Of a stretch of 64,000 bases of DNA, positions 1 through 9,772 are shown one piece after another. This DNA is from Thalassovita gelatinovora (lineage in GTDB: Bacteria > Pseudomonadota > Alphaproteobacteria > Rhodobacterales > Rhodobacteraceae). Position 1 is the stretch's first letter. The number at the start of each line of letters is the position of its first letter. A program made the translations under genes and the position numbers. The notes under the pieces were generated by a model. That model saw only the letters and a program-made list of their open reading frames with translations. It was not told where the DNA came from and made no database searches. The DNA lies in assembly GCF_001458355.1 (NCBI RefSeq), contig NZ_CYSA01000015.1, forward strand, positions 377,001-441,000, given 5' to 3'.

Positions 1-134
1 TCGTGATCGAAAGCTATGATGACGCTGGCATCGCGGTTTCCGAGGGGTTGTCTGATGGTATGCTTGTAGTCGGGGCCGGGTCGCAGGCGCTGTATGAGGG
101 AAAAATCGTTACCCAGGCAGGAGAAAATCAATGA
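1..134 (+). CDS. RND efflux periplasmic adaptor, C-terminal end (partial)
   Basis: The gene enters from the left edge. The frame beginning at base 3 reads 43 codons to a TGA at 132-134. The tail (SEGLSDGMLVVGAGSQALYE) resembles the membrane-proximal C-terminal domain of RND membrane-fusion proteins, which typically ends with a glycine-valine-glycine pattern of this kind. The stop overlaps the start of the next adaptor gene in an ATGA junction, so the two are probably translationally coupled. Its role would be to link the inner-membrane pump to an outer-membrane channel. The identification rests on a short tail plus context, so the family is likely but the subtype is unknown. Confidence 0.6.
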   Translation, partial: VIESYDDAGIAVSEGLSDGMLVVGAGSQALYEGKIVTQAGENQ

Positions 135-1198
135 AACCAGTCATTGTAGCGATGGCCTTTGTCCTGCTTCCCTTGACCGCTCTTGCCGAAGACGCGCCGG
201 CACCGGCAGCAGCATTACCGCGCCCTGTGATATCCGAAATTGTGACGGCCGATCCAGCCCGCGCCCGCAGTTTCCCCGGCGTCCTCGTCGGTGAGAATGT
301 TGCGACTTTGGGTTTCCTAACTGGCGGTCGGATCGCTTCTGTTCCGGTCGCGGCAGGCGACCTCGTCACGAAGGGGGCGACTTTGGCCACGCTTGACGAA
401 GTTACGCTGGAACAGGATCTGGCAACCGCGCGCGCCGCGCTGGACGCCGCCGAAGCCCGGGCAACACTGGCCCAACAACAATTCGAGCGCGTCCAAACCC
501 TGAGCGAGCGCGGCGTGGCAAGCAATGCCGTGCTGGACGATGCGCGCGCCAACCGCGATGCCATGGTCGCAGGGGCAGAAAACACAAGGGCCAGCCTGAC
601 CCGGGCAGAAGACGCCGCGCAATACGGCACGTTGACAGCACCGCGTGACGGCATCGTGCTTTCGGTGATGGTCGAACCCGGTGCAACGGTGTCGGCAGGA
701 TCTTCGGTCGTTAAACTGGCCGACCCGAAAGGTCGGGAAGCCGTCATCGACGTGCCAGATGCCTTTGCGGCCCTGCTTCCACCCAATGCAGCTTTCAACT
801 TGCGCCGCCATTCAAATGACACCGCAACCACCACGGCCCGATTGTCGGTCACAGAACCCATGACCGACACCAGCCTTGGCACCCGGAGATTGCGCCTCAC
901 CCTCGACGATCCGCCCGAGGATTACCGCATCGGCAGCCTGATCGAGGCATCCTATGCCGAAATCGGTGCGCCACTGATGACGCTGCCCCGCGTCGCCATT
1001 ACCGAAGGCCAAAACGGTCCTGGCGTCTGGCGCGTCGAAGCCCCTGAACGCCGCGTGCATCTGCTCAGCGTCACACTCGGCGCCGAAATCGGCGACCGGG
1101 TCATTATCCGCGAAGGCATAGCTGTGGGGGATGAAATCGTTACCCGCGGAGTGCACATCCTGACCGAAAACCAGAACGTGGGGGCGCCTCTGCAATGA
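131..1198 (+). CDS. RND efflux system periplasmic adaptor (HlyD/AcrA family)
   Basis: A 355-residue protein with a signal peptide at residues 1-19 (hydrophobic core, cleavage after LTALA). It continues with a lipoyl-like half domain at about 50-92, an alanine-rich alpha-helical hairpin at about 93-165, the second lipoyl half (TAPRDGIVLSV) and beta-barrel/membrane-proximal domains to the C-terminus. This order is that of RND membrane-fusion proteins, which bridge the pump and an outer-membrane channel in the periplasm. It overlaps the preceding adaptor gene and the following pump gene by 4 bases each (ATGA), so it is one operon. Two adaptor genes in a row before one pump suggest a hetero-oligomeric adaptor. 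The substrate cannot be read from the sequence. Confidence 0.9.
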   Translation: MKPVIVAMAFVLLPLTALAEDAPAPAAALPRPVISEIVTADPARARSFPGVLVGENVATLGFLTGGRIASVPVAAGDLVTKGATLATLDEVTLEQDLATARAALDAAEARATLAQQQFERVQTLSERGVASNAVLDDARANRDAMVAGAENTRASLTRAEDAAQYGTLTAPRDGIVLSVMVEPGATVSAGSSVVKLADPKGREAVIDVPDAFAALLPPNAAFNLRRHSNDTATTTARLSVTEPMTDTSLGTRRLRLTLDDPPEDYRIGSLIEASYAEIGAPLMTLPRVAITEGQNGPGVWRVEAPERRVHLLSVTLGAEIGDRVIIREGIAVGDEIVTRGVHILTENQNVGAPLQ

Positions 1199-4100
1199 AA
1201 AGCTTCAACCTTTCAGACTGGGCGCTGAAACACCGCTCGTTCACTTGGTTCCTGATGATCGTATCAATGATTGCAGGGGCCTTCAGCTATGCTTCTATGG
1301 GGCGGGAAGAAGACCCCTCTTTCACGATTCCCACTATGGTCGTGGCAGCATCCATGCCAGGGGCCACCGCAGAAGAAATGTTGACCCAGGTCACCGACCG
1401 GATCGAACAGAAACTTCAGGAACTCGACGGGCTCGATATCACACGGTCGGTCACCTATCCCGGTCAGACGGTGGTTTATGTCGATCTTGGCGACAGTGTA
1501 GCGGGCGAAGAAATTGATGCCCGGTGGTTGCGCGTACGAAATTTGATGTCGGATATCCGCGGGGATTTCCCGCAGGAATTCCAGGGCTTTGCATTCAATG
1601 ACGATTTCGGTGATGTGTACGGGAATGTCTATGCTTTCACCGCTGACGGTTTTTCTCCCGACGAGGTCAAAACCTATGCTGAACATGTCCGCGATCAAGT
1701 TCAGGCTCTGGATGCGGCCGGCAAGGTTGATCTGATCGGCACCCGTGATCGGGTCGTCCATATCGAGTTTTCGACCACGCGCCTTGCCGCATTTGGACTT
1801 GATGGACAAAGCGTATTGCAAGCAATCGCCGCACAGAACCAGATCGTGCCGTCTGGATCGATCCAGACCGAAAGGGAACGCATTTTGATCCGCGTCAGCG
1901 GCCAGTTCGACGATGTCGACGCTCTGGCCAATGCGCCGCTCAGAATTGGTAGCGTCTTCTTCACGCTGGCGGATGTTGCCAACGTGACTGCGGGCTATGC
2001 CGATCCTCCGTCATCGTTGGTGCGGTACAATGGCGAAGAAGCGATCGGGTTGATCGTCGGCATGCGCGAGGGCGAGAACATTCTGACCTTCGGGGAAGAT
2101 CTGGACAGGCTGATGGAGCGACTGGAAACAGAACTGCCGATCGGCATCGAAATACACAAGATCGCCGATCAGCCCCATGTCGTGGAAGAAAGTGTCAGCC
2201 ATTTCCTCAAGGCGCTGGCCGAGGCGGTGGTGATCGTGCTCGCGGTCAGTTTTGTTTCCCTTGGTGTGCGGGCGGGTTTTATCGTGTCCCTGACGATCCC
2301 GCTGGTGCTGGCGCTGACTTTTGTGGTTCTCGATGCGATGGGGATCACACTGCAGCGAATCTCGCTCGGGGCGCTGATCATCGCGCTCGGGCTGCTTGTT
2401 GACGATGCGATGATCACCATCGAAACGATGATCTCGCGGCTTGAACTGGGAGACACCCGCAGAAAAGCGGCGTCGCATGCTTGGACCTCGATTGCCTGGC
2501 CGATGCTCAGTGGTACGCTGATCACGGCGGCAGGGTTCATCCCGATCGGGCTGAACGGATCTGCGGCGGGTGAATACACGATTTCGCTGTTCTATGTCAT
2601 CGGTATATCGCTGCTGATCAGTTGGTTCGTCGCGGTGATGTTCGCGCCCGTCCTCGGCGCGACTTTCCTGCCAAAGGACTGGAAGCACCACGATCCATCC
2701 CCCGGACCGTTGCGCCGCGTGTATCACCGGATACTGCGTTTTGCGATGCGCCTGCGCTATCTCACGATCATGCTCACCATCGGTGTTTTCGCTGTCTCTG
2801 TGGTCGGGCTTGGCAAAGTCGAACAACAGTTCTTTCCGATTTCGGATCGCCCCGAAATCGTTGTCGACGTTTCGCTGCGCCAAAATGTCAGCTTCTTTGC
2901 GACCGATGCCGAAATGGCAAAGTTCGATAACTGGCTTGGCGAGCAGGAAGGCGTCGAATTCTGGACAACCTATATCGGCGACGGGGCGCCACGCTTCGTG
3001 CTGACCCTGCAAGGCCCGACTGCCGGGCCGCATGTCGGCCAAGTGGTGATCATGACCACCGGGTCGGAAGCCCGCGACAGGCTGGCTAAGGCGATTGCAG
3101 ACTATTCCGATCAACGGATCGGCGTCGAATTTTTCGCCAAATTCATCGAACTTGGGCCGCCGGTTGGCAAACCGGTGCAATATCGCATCACCGGCCCCGA
3201 TACCGACATCCTGCGCGACAGCGGGCGGGATTTGGCAGCGGTTCTGGCCGGGGACGCGCGTCTGCACGCCGTCAGTCTTGACTGGAACGAACCGGTGCGC
3301 GTCGTGCGGGTGAATCTTGATCAGGCCCGATTGCGTCAGCTTGGACTGACCCAATCGGACGTGGCAGGTGTCCTCGCCAGTCTGTTCGAGGGGAGCCAAG
3401 TCACCCAGTTGCGCAAAGACCGCGATTTGATCGACGTGCTGATGCGCGGCGAAGCTAAGGACCGGACGTCTCTGGCAGCGTTGCAGAACCTGCAATTCGC
3501 CAGTGCCCAAGGTGTGCCGATCCCGTTATCGTCGATTGCAACGCTGGAGTGGGTGACAGAACAACCCATCCTTTATCAACGCAACCGCGAACCGGTGATC
3601 ACGGTCAGCGCCGCGATCCTGACCAAAGATCAGCCTGCCACCATTGTCACAGCGCTGGAAGACGACATTGCTGCATTTCAAGCCAGCCTGCCGCGCGGAT
3701 ACAACGTAGCCGTCGGCGGCACCGTTGCCGAAAGCGCCGACAGTCAGGCACCGATCCTTGCCGCCGTGCCGATCATGGTGTTCATCATTCTGCTGCTGAC
3801 CATGATGCAGGTGCAAAGCTTCCGCACCATGTTCGTGGTGATGGCAGTGGCACCGCTGGGGTTGATTGGCGTGGTTCCATCGCTGTTGATTTCGGGTGCA
3901 CCGCTTGGCTTTGTCGCGTTCCTCGGCGTTCTCGCGCTGATCGGCATCCTGATCCGAAATTCGATCATCCTTGCCCAAGCCATTGACGATTTGATCGCCG
4001 AAGGCAAAAGCCGCTGGGACGCGGTATTTCTCGCTTCGGATCAACGGGCACGCCCGATCCTGCTGACTGCGGCCGCCGCTTCGCTGGCGCTGATCCCGAT

Positions 4101-4242
4101 TTCGCGGCAGGTGTTCTGGGGGCCGATGGCCTATGCAATGATGGGTGGTATTATCGCTGGAACGTTGATCACTCTCATCTTCGCCCCGGCGCTTTATGTG
4201 GCTGTTTACAGGGTCCGGCCAACGGACAAGGACGCTTCATGA
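1195..4242 (+). CDS. RND efflux transporter permease (AcrB/MMPL-like, hydrophobe/amphiphile class)
   Basis: 1015 residues, the usual length for an RND pump. A first membrane segment lies near residues 14-33, followed by the typical porter-domain opening (GREEDPSF, then PGATAEEM). A cluster of membrane helices at about 335-490 carries the paired aspartates D403-D404 in LLVDDAMI, the proton-relay site of the family. A second periplasmic region and a second helix cluster from about residue 855 complete the duplicated 12-helix fold. It works in the inner membrane with the upstream adaptor(s) in proton-driven export. It overlaps the adaptor gene and the TetR gene by 4 bases each. No outer-membrane channel gene is in the window. 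Substrate unknown. Confidence 0.93.
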   Translation: MKSFNLSDWALKHRSFTWFLMIVSMIAGAFSYASMGREEDPSFTIPTMVVAASMPGATAEEMLTQVTDRIEQKLQELDGLDITRSVTYPGQTVVYVDLGDSVAGEEIDARWLRVRNLMSDIRGDFPQEFQGFAFNDDFGDVYGNVYAFTADGFSPDEVKTYAEHVRDQVQALDAAGKVDLIGTRDRVVHIEFSTTRLAAFGLDGQSVLQAIAAQNQIVPSGSIQTERERILIRVSGQFDDVDALANAPLRIGSVFFTLADVANVTAGYADPPSSLVRYNGEEAIGLIVGMREGENILTFGEDLDRLMERLETELPIGIEIHKIADQPHVVEESVSHFLKALAEAVVIVLAVSFVSLGVRAGFIVSLTIPLVLALTFVVLDAMGITLQRISLGALIIALGLLVDDAMITIETMISRLELGDTRRKAASHAWTSIAWPMLSGTLITAAGFIPIGLNGSAAGEYTISLFYVIGISLLISWFVAVMFAPVLGATFLPKDWKHHDPSPGPLRRVYHRILRFAMRLRYLTIMLTIGVFAVSVVGLGKVEQQFFPISDRPEIVVDVSLRQNVSFFATDAEMAKFDNWLGEQEGVEFWTTYIGDGAPRFVLTLQGPTAGPHVGQVVIMTTGSEARDRLAKAIADYSDQRIGVEFFAKFIELGPPVGKPVQYRITGPDTDILRDSGRDLAAVLAGDARLHAVSLDWNEPVRVVRVNLDQARLRQLGLTQSDVAGVLASLFEGSQVTQLRKDRDLIDVLMRGEAKDRTSLAALQNLQFASAQGVPIPLSSIATLEWVTEQPILYQRNREPVITVSAAILTKDQPATIVTALEDDIAAFQASLPRGYNVAVGGTVAESADSQAPILAAVPIMVFIILLLTMMQVQSFRTMFVVMAVAPLGLIGVVPSLLISGAPLGFVAFLGVLALIGILIRNSIILAQAIDDLIAEGKSRWDAVFLASDQRARPILLTAAAASLALIPISRQVFWGPMAYAMMGGIIAGTLITLIFAPALYVAVYRVRPTDKDAS

Positions 4243-4943
4243 CCGCCACCGGACCTTGTAACCATCGCACCCGCGTCGGCCAGCAACGCCGCGAACGGAC
4301 CCGCAGCCGCTTGATCCAAGCCGCCACGCTGGTCTTTGCCGAACGCGGCCCCGAGGCGGCACAGATCGACCACATCATCCAGCAAGCCGGCGTTTCGCGT
4401 GGCACGTTCTATAACTATTTCCAATCGACCGACGAATTGTTGATCGAAGCAAAAAACGCGCTTGCCGAGGAAATGGTCATCATGGTCAGCGAAGCCTCCG
4501 ACCCATCGGCGCCGCATGCCCAACGCCTGGCCGCAGGTCTCAAGGCATTTATCGATCTGGTTCAGGCCCATCCGTTACTGCTGGAATTCATCACCCGCCT
4601 TGGCGTGCGCAACTTCGATGACGGGGGCATCATCGTTCCGGCACCATCCGATGACGGGCTGTCGGGTGCCATCAACAAAGACGTGGCTTCAGCGTTATCT
4701 TCGCGCATGGCCAGCGATATTCTTCAGGCCTCCACACTCACGACTTTGCTGCGATTGGTGGCGGGCGAACAAATCGACATTCCAGCCTTCGTTTCAACGA
4801 TGCTGCGCATGCTAGGACATCCGACAGTCGAAGCCGCACAGATCGCCAATTGTCCCTACACGCCGGTTGAGGTGCCCGCTGATAGCCTGATCACCCGAAG
4901 CGAAACAGCACGCCGATCCGGAAGGGCATCACAGCCTTCCTAG
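4239..4943 (+). CDS. TetR/AcrR-family transcriptional regulator
   Basis: A 234-residue protein. The N-terminal helix-turn-helix lies at about residues 22-68 (AATLVFAERG, then GVSRGTFYNYF, the classical TetR recognition helix). The rest is a divergent alpha-helical ligand-binding domain, as expected for the family. It overlaps the pump gene by 4 bases and is the last gene of the efflux operon, so it most likely controls that operon in response to a pump substrate. Its operator would lie upstream of the first adaptor gene, outside the window. It ends 22 bases from the oppositely oriented AAA ATPase gene. Confidence 0.9.
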   Translation: MTATGPCNHRTRVGQQRRERTRSRLIQAATLVFAERGPEAAQIDHIIQQAGVSRGTFYNYFQSTDELLIEAKNALAEEMVIMVSEASDPSAPHAQRLAAGLKAFIDLVQAHPLLLEFITRLGVRNFDDGGIIVPAPSDDGLSGAINKDVASALSSRMASDILQASTLTTLLRLVAGEQIDIPAFVSTMLRMLGHPTVEAAQIANCPYTPVEVPADSLITRSETARRSGRASQPS

Positions 4944-4965
4944 CCGGCCTGCAACCTTACGCTTT

Positions 4966-7900
4966 CTAAGCTGGAAGTTCATGAATATTTACTGCGGGGC
5001 AGGCCGATCTGGCGATATCGCAGACATGGGCATGATGGGTCAGATAAATAACCTGTCCGACTTCACTCATCTTGGCTAGCAACCCGAACGCTTCGGCGGC
5101 ACGGTCATCGTCAAAGCTTTCCATGATGTCGTCGGCGACAAATGGCACTGGTCCATTGTTGCGAACAAATTCGTGATATCCCGCGATCCTCAGGGCGAGG
5201 TAAAGCTGCGCGCGCGTACCGTCGGACAACTGATCGGCCTGTTTGGAACCACCTTCTGCGGCCAGCGCCACAAGAATTTCACGCGCCCCGTCCGGTTGCG
5301 CGGCAAGACCAGAATAGCGCCCGCCTGACATGGTTCGGAAAGCTTCGGAAGCGCGATCCAGCATACCGCTGCGATGGGTATCGCGGTATTGTCTGAGCGC
5401 GGCATCGACGGCGAGCAAACCAAGCCGTTTTTGCAGATGGTGCCGCGCCCCGTCTTCCATTTCCAAAAGCAAGGTCTGGCGCTGTTCCTCAAGCCGGGCG
5501 ACTGCAGCATCACCGCCAACACGATCAAGATCATCTTCGGCCTTGCGAAAGCTGGTATGCGCCTCCTCCTGATTTGATCGCAGGGTTTTCAGATCGGTTC
5601 GCAGGCTTTCCGCGTGCGCTTCCAACTCAGCCTCGCTTATCCCTTCCAAACGTTTCAGCGCCTCTTGAATCGTACTGGCCTGCAGTCGGCCGCACAGATC
5701 TTCTGCACATTCGTCGCGGGTTTGCCGCAGTTTTTCCCGCTCCCCAGCCCGCGACAACGCTTCGCGCGCCTGCTGCCAAGTCGCCACGCTGAAGAAGTCC
5801 GTGAATGCAGCCGTTCTGGTGCGGTGTAGCTTTGCCTCTTGTTCGATTTCTGAATGGGTCTGCCGTGCTGAGGCCAACCGCTTTTGCAGATCCGCACACC
5901 GACCCTGGCTTGTCTCGGCACTGTGCAGTCGCTGGGTGATGTGACCCCATGCTTCATGCGGCGGGATGTCGGTCGTCATGCCCAAACGGTCTTTCAATGC
6001 GTTGACCGCGTCTCCGAACTGCCCACTATTGGATTTCATTGACGCGATACGGCGGTTCAAATCGGACACGCGGTCGAAATGGCGGCGCAACTGATCCAAT
6101 TCGTCAAGGATCGCACGCATTTCGGCCACCGTGGCCGGAGCCTCCACCATCCAGGTATCCGCACAGGCTGCGGTCCATTCGGATTGCCATTTGGTCTTGA
6201 GTTTGGCGGCATCGGCCAACGCGGTTTCACGCCGCCCCAGTTCCTGCTGGGCGGTTGCATCTGCTTCGCTCAAAGCCTGAAGTTGCGCCGCGCGGTCCAG
6301 CAACGACTGTGCGGTTTCAACGATCAAGGCCAAGTCGGTATTTTCATCCGTGGTCCGTCCTGCCTGCGACATGGCTGACACAAGCCCGGACCGCGCGCGA
6401 TCCAACACGTCTTCACAATATGACACCCGACGCCGCGCTTCATTGCATTTGCGCAAGGCCCCGCAGGCGTCGTCGGCCCGTTTCAGCCAAGTCAGAAATG
6501 ACCCACTCGTCATATCGGCGGACAGCAATGGCGACACGCCCGACACGATACCGGCAAAGGTTGCCACCAATCCATCATGCAATGCGGCGGCTTCCTTCAC
6601 CCGGGTTTTAGCCGCATCCACCAACTGCCATGCGCCGGCCAGTGCCTGTTCTGCCTCCAAGACGAATTTCGCCTGTGTCTGTTGATCCGCGACAGAGGCC
6701 GCGACCTGATCATCAAGTCGCATCGCCCCCTCGAAACGATCTGCGGTATCGCTGTTCAAATTGGCGCGGTGATGGACCCATTCCGCTTCGCGCTGGGCCC
6801 GGACCTTTGCCGCGTCTTCCAAGGTGACAACGGAGGTCGCACTCGTCTGTTGCAGCCGCGCTTCGCGTTGCGCGGCATCTTGTTCGAGCCGTTGCAGCGT
6901 TTCGCGTTCCCGCTCTACCTTGCGGTTAGCGTCCTCCACGTCTGCCGCCAGACGCTCAACGCCGGCTCTGTCAGGCAGGGCAAAGTTTGCAACCGCGGTT
7001 TCATCTCCAACCCAAGGGGCCAGCGCGGCAAGCCTTTCCTGCCAATCGGCCTCAGCCTCTGCCAGCAGTGCCTGCGCCCGGGCAAGCGATCCAACCGGGT
7101 CATCGCGGCGGATACTTTGAACCAGCCCGCCAAGCCCGCCCAAATCGGCCGTGCTGCCACCAGCGTTCTTCAGACGTAGCGCGGTCCGATCTGCTTCGGT
7201 TCGGGTGCGGTCCAGTTCTTCGGTTGCAGCGGCGTAACTGGCTGCAATGCCTGAATGCTGTTCGACCAAGCCGCGAAGACGGCCCAACACCGCGACTTCT
7301 GGCAACACGGTGGCCGGATCGGCATCGGGTTGCCCCAAACGGGCAAGGCAATCACGTATAGCTTGGCTTTCACCATCCCGTTCTTTCAGCCGCTTGGGCA
7401 AATCCTCCTGTGCTGTATCATAGGCGGATTTCAGGTTCCCGACCGCACCTATGCGATCGTGGACTTCAAGTATTTCCGTGTCCTGCGGAATTTTTCCCAG
7501 TTCGTCTTCGAGATCTGCAACGGATTTTTTCGTGGTTTCCAGTTTTGTTGCCAACACCGTTTCTTCACGGTCCAGACCCGGCAATTCGGCAAGCCAACCT
7601 TCAGGCGGGACGGGCAAATCGCCAATTTCAGCGATTTTCACCTCAATCCGTTCCAGCCGCGAAACAAGCGGTATTGCACCGCCCAACCGTTCGGTTTCAT
7701 TGAGCGCGGTTTGCGCGGCCTCGGCCTCGTTTCGGGCGTTTTGCCATGTGGTCCGCGCCGCGTCCCGGTCCTTGGCAAGTCGGGCATAATCCGATGCGGC
7801 CGTATCCAAGGATTTCATCTGTTCTCCAAGCCTGTCGAATTCGGCCCTGAGGTCGCGCAACCGCCCTTTGCGACCTGTTGCGTTCAAAAATTCCATTGAT

Positions 7901-8409
7901 TCATCGCGTAGCGTGTCGATCTGCGTGGCAAGGTCGGTCAATCCGGCGCTGGCCTGAAACAGCAGCTCTCCTAGATCTCCTTCGCTGGCAAGGATGCTTT
8001 CCCCACCTTCGTCCAGCGTGTTCCGGTTGAGCGAAAACATGGCCGCATAGGACTTCCGGTCAAGCCCGCGCAGGCCACTAGTCAACAATGCTTCGCCGAT
8101 CGGGCCCCCTTGCGCGTCAAGCAGGGAATGGTCGCGCTTCTTGACCCGGATCACGTTTTGCGGTCGACCGTCGATTTCGAGCGCCGCACCAAGCTGCATT
8201 GATGTGTACGGATGCAGGAATCCCATCGGGCTGCGCACCGAAATCTGAAACAACAGATCCAGCCAGCCCGACAGAAAGGTCGATTTCCCGGCCTCGTTGG
8301 CCCCATAGATCACGTGCAGATCGGGGCCGCCGTCAACTGTTGCACCAAAGGGCAGGCTCAGGTCGGTGAATTTACCGTACCGCGTCAGGTCAAAACAGTT
8401 CAGGCGCAT
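4966..8409 (-). CDS. SbcC/YhaN-like AAA ATPase, coiled-coil DNA repair protein
   Basis: 1147 residues with ABC-type ATPase halves at the two ends and a long heptad-rich coiled coil between them, the SMC/Rad50/SbcC architecture. Walker A is GANEAGKST at 36-44. The signature LSDGTR is at 1061-1066, Walker B with the catalytic acidic pair is VADDIMESFDDD at 1091-1102, and the H-loop THH is at 1124-1126. I see no clear zinc-hook CxxC in the middle of the coiled coil, which with the GANEAGKST loop points to the YhaN-type branch rather than classical SbcC. It starts 3 bases after the stop of the phosphoesterase gene, so the two form an operon and very probably a nuclease complex acting on DNA ends. 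Confidence 0.85.
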   Translation of the reverse strand: MRLNCFDLTRYGKFTDLSLPFGATVDGGPDLHVIYGANEAGKSTFLSGWLDLLFQISVRSPMGFLHPYTSMQLGAALEIDGRPQNVIRVKKRDHSLLDAQGGPIGEALLTSGLRGLDRKSYAAMFSLNRNTLDEGGESILASEGDLGELLFQASAGLTDLATQIDTLRDESMEFLNATGRKGRLRDLRAEFDRLGEQMKSLDTAASDYARLAKDRDAARTTWQNARNEAEAAQTALNETERLGGAIPLVSRLERIEVKIAEIGDLPVPPEGWLAELPGLDREETVLATKLETTKKSVADLEDELGKIPQDTEILEVHDRIGAVGNLKSAYDTAQEDLPKRLKERDGESQAIRDCLARLGQPDADPATVLPEVAVLGRLRGLVEQHSGIAASYAAATEELDRTRTEADRTALRLKNAGGSTADLGGLGGLVQSIRRDDPVGSLARAQALLAEAEADWQERLAALAPWVGDETAVANFALPDRAGVERLAADVEDANRKVERERETLQRLEQDAAQREARLQQTSATSVVTLEDAAKVRAQREAEWVHHRANLNSDTADRFEGAMRLDDQVAASVADQQTQAKFVLEAEQALAGAWQLVDAAKTRVKEAAALHDGLVATFAGIVSGVSPLLSADMTSGSFLTWLKRADDACGALRKCNEARRRVSYCEDVLDRARSGLVSAMSQAGRTTDENTDLALIVETAQSLLDRAAQLQALSEADATAQQELGRRETALADAAKLKTKWQSEWTAACADTWMVEAPATVAEMRAILDELDQLRRHFDRVSDLNRRIASMKSNSGQFGDAVNALKDRLGMTTDIPPHEAWGHITQRLHSAETSQGRCADLQKRLASARQTHSEIEQEAKLHRTRTAAFTDFFSVATWQQAREALSRAGEREKLRQTRDECAEDLCGRLQASTIQEALKRLEGISEAELEAHAESLRTDLKTLRSNQEEAHTSFRKAEDDLDRVGGDAAVARLEEQRQTLLLEMEDGARHHLQKRLGLLAVDAALRQYRDTHRSGMLDRASEAFRTMSGGRYSGLAAQPDGAREILVALAAEGGSKQADQLSDGTRAQLYLALRIAGYHEFVRNNGPVPFVADDIMESFDDDRAAEAFGLLAKMSEVGQVIYLTHHAHVCDIARSACPAVNIHELPA

Positions 8410-8412
8410 CGT

Positions 8413-9657
8413 TCAACCCTCCGAGTCTTCTAGCCGCGCCAATACGTCCATCGCGCCGCGTTGCATCGTATCATTCAACGTAGTGATGACCTGCTCTTCG
8501 TTGTCGCCAATAATCCCGCGCAGTTCACGCGGCAGATGCTTAAGTATCAGGTCCAACTCGGCCTTTACACGGGGATCGTCAGCACGAAGCGGCCCTTCGG
8601 TTACAAGTGCTGCCATTTCTCCGACCGCACCGCCCGGTTTGCTACCCTCCCCCGGTTGCAGCGCAATTTCGACCTTATCGATCCAGAGCGACCCGATTTG
8701 TTCGGCCACGACCTGCGCCTCGGCACCGAGCAAATCCGCATCTCTGTGTGCCCGCCAAGCCATTTGTGATTTTCCCTCCAGCACCGGGCGAACGATCAGG
8801 TGCTCGCCTTCATTGTCCTGACGGGCCGTTTTCAACGCTTGCTTCAGGGCCTCCACAACTTCGCCCCAGTCGGCAGCCATGTTGCAATCAACCGTGATCC
8901 GCTCGAACTGGGCGGTGGCCAGATGCCTTTCTTGCAGGCTGACTGCGCCATCGTCATTCACCGAAACCAATGTCACCGATTTTGGTCCTGCTTCTCCAAT
9001 GTCTCTGCCTTGGGGAATGCCGGGCATCACGACGGTCGTTGCTCCCGGATGAACCGCGCGTTTGTGGATATGTCCCAACGCCCAGTAATCGAAGCCCATC
9101 TGCTGCAGTTCAGCCAATGCACAGGGGGCATATGGGTCATGTCCCGACGTGCCGGCCAGACTGGTGTGCAGAAGACCAATATTGAAAGCCCCCGGCACCG
9201 GCGGGTGAAATTGGTCCAACAGGCTGTCAGGGGCATGTGGCTGCCGAAACGAAATGCCATGCACGGCAACAGCGTGGCCGTTCCAACTGACCTCTACCAC
9301 CTCGGCACGATCTGAAAACACCCTGACCGCGTCTGGCAAAACCAGTTCACGGGTGATTTTCGAAGCGGCATCATGATTACCGCGGATCACGAAGGCCAGA
9401 ATACCCGCCGCGGTCAGTCGCTCCAATTCTTGTGCCAGAAACCGGGCGGTTTTCATCGATGTCTGACCACCGTCATAAAGATCCCCGGCAATCACAAGCG
9501 CCTGAACCTGTTCGGCAAGGCACAGATCGACAATACGCGACAGTGTTGTTCTGGTGGCATTGCCGACTATTTCGGCCAGTTCCGCGTCACGCAGCGCCAA
9601 AGACTTCAATGGTGAATCAAGATGAATGTCGGCTGTATGAACAAACTTGAATGCCAC
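8413..9657 (-). CDS. SbcD/Mre11/YhaO-like metallophosphoesterase (DNA exonuclease)
   Basis: 414 residues with the calcineurin-type metallophosphoesterase motifs in order: D10 and H12 in TADIHLD, GDLYDG at 58-63, RGNHD with H95, GLLHTSL at about 161-167 and GHIHKR at 195-200. These residues bind two metal ions in the Mre11/SbcD family. The C-terminal 200 residues would form the capping and ATPase-binding part. It is the first gene of a two-gene operon with the YhaN-like ATPase, and the partner is encoded 3 bases downstream. Together they probably process double-strand breaks or hairpin ends. The exact subfamily (SbcD or YhaO) is a judgement from the partner's features. Confidence 0.87.
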   Translation of the reverse strand: MAFKFVHTADIHLDSPLKSLALRDAELAEIVGNATRTTLSRIVDLCLAEQVQALVIAGDLYDGGQTSMKTARFLAQELERLTAAGILAFVIRGNHDAASKITRELVLPDAVRVFSDRAEVVEVSWNGHAVAVHGISFRQPHAPDSLLDQFHPPVPGAFNIGLLHTSLAGTSGHDPYAPCALAELQQMGFDYWALGHIHKRAVHPGATTVVMPGIPQGRDIGEAGPKSVTLVSVNDDGAVSLQERHLATAQFERITVDCNMAADWGEVVEALKQALKTARQDNEGEHLIVRPVLEGKSQMAWRAHRDADLLGAEAQVVAEQIGSLWIDKVEIALQPGEGSKPGGAVGEMAALVTEGPLRADDPRVKAELDLILKHLPRELRGIIGDNEEQVITTLNDTMQRGAMDVLARLEDSEG

Positions 9658-9749
9658 GGTCCCGCCTCGGAAAAAATGATCTGCTGGCAGAGCGTGGGAC
9701 TATGAGAACGGTTTGGTCAAGTCGAAAGCTGCATAAAATCAGCCGCATA

Positions 9750-9772
9750 GCTGTGAAACCATCTGTCACAGC
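9750..9772. repeat. Inverted repeat upstream of the nuclease operon
   Basis: GCTGTGA (9750-9756) and TCACAGC (9766-9772) are exact inverted arms separated by 9 bases. They lie about 95-115 bases upstream of the SbcD-like start and 165 bases downstream of the DUF2478 stop, so the repeat could be an operator for the former or an RNA hairpin ending the latter. The spacing is wrong for a CRP site (TGTGA-N6-TCACA). The rest of the interval 9658-9937 shows nothing I can name. Confidence 0.35.

Noticed and set aside
2011-3510. A 499-codon open frame on the minus strand inside the RND pump gene
   Set aside because: It is a shadow of the GC-rich pump gene; the product is Arg/His/Gln-rich without any family pattern.
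9750-9772. CRP site
   Set aside because: The TGTGA and TCACA halves are 9 bases apart, not the 6 needed for CRP.
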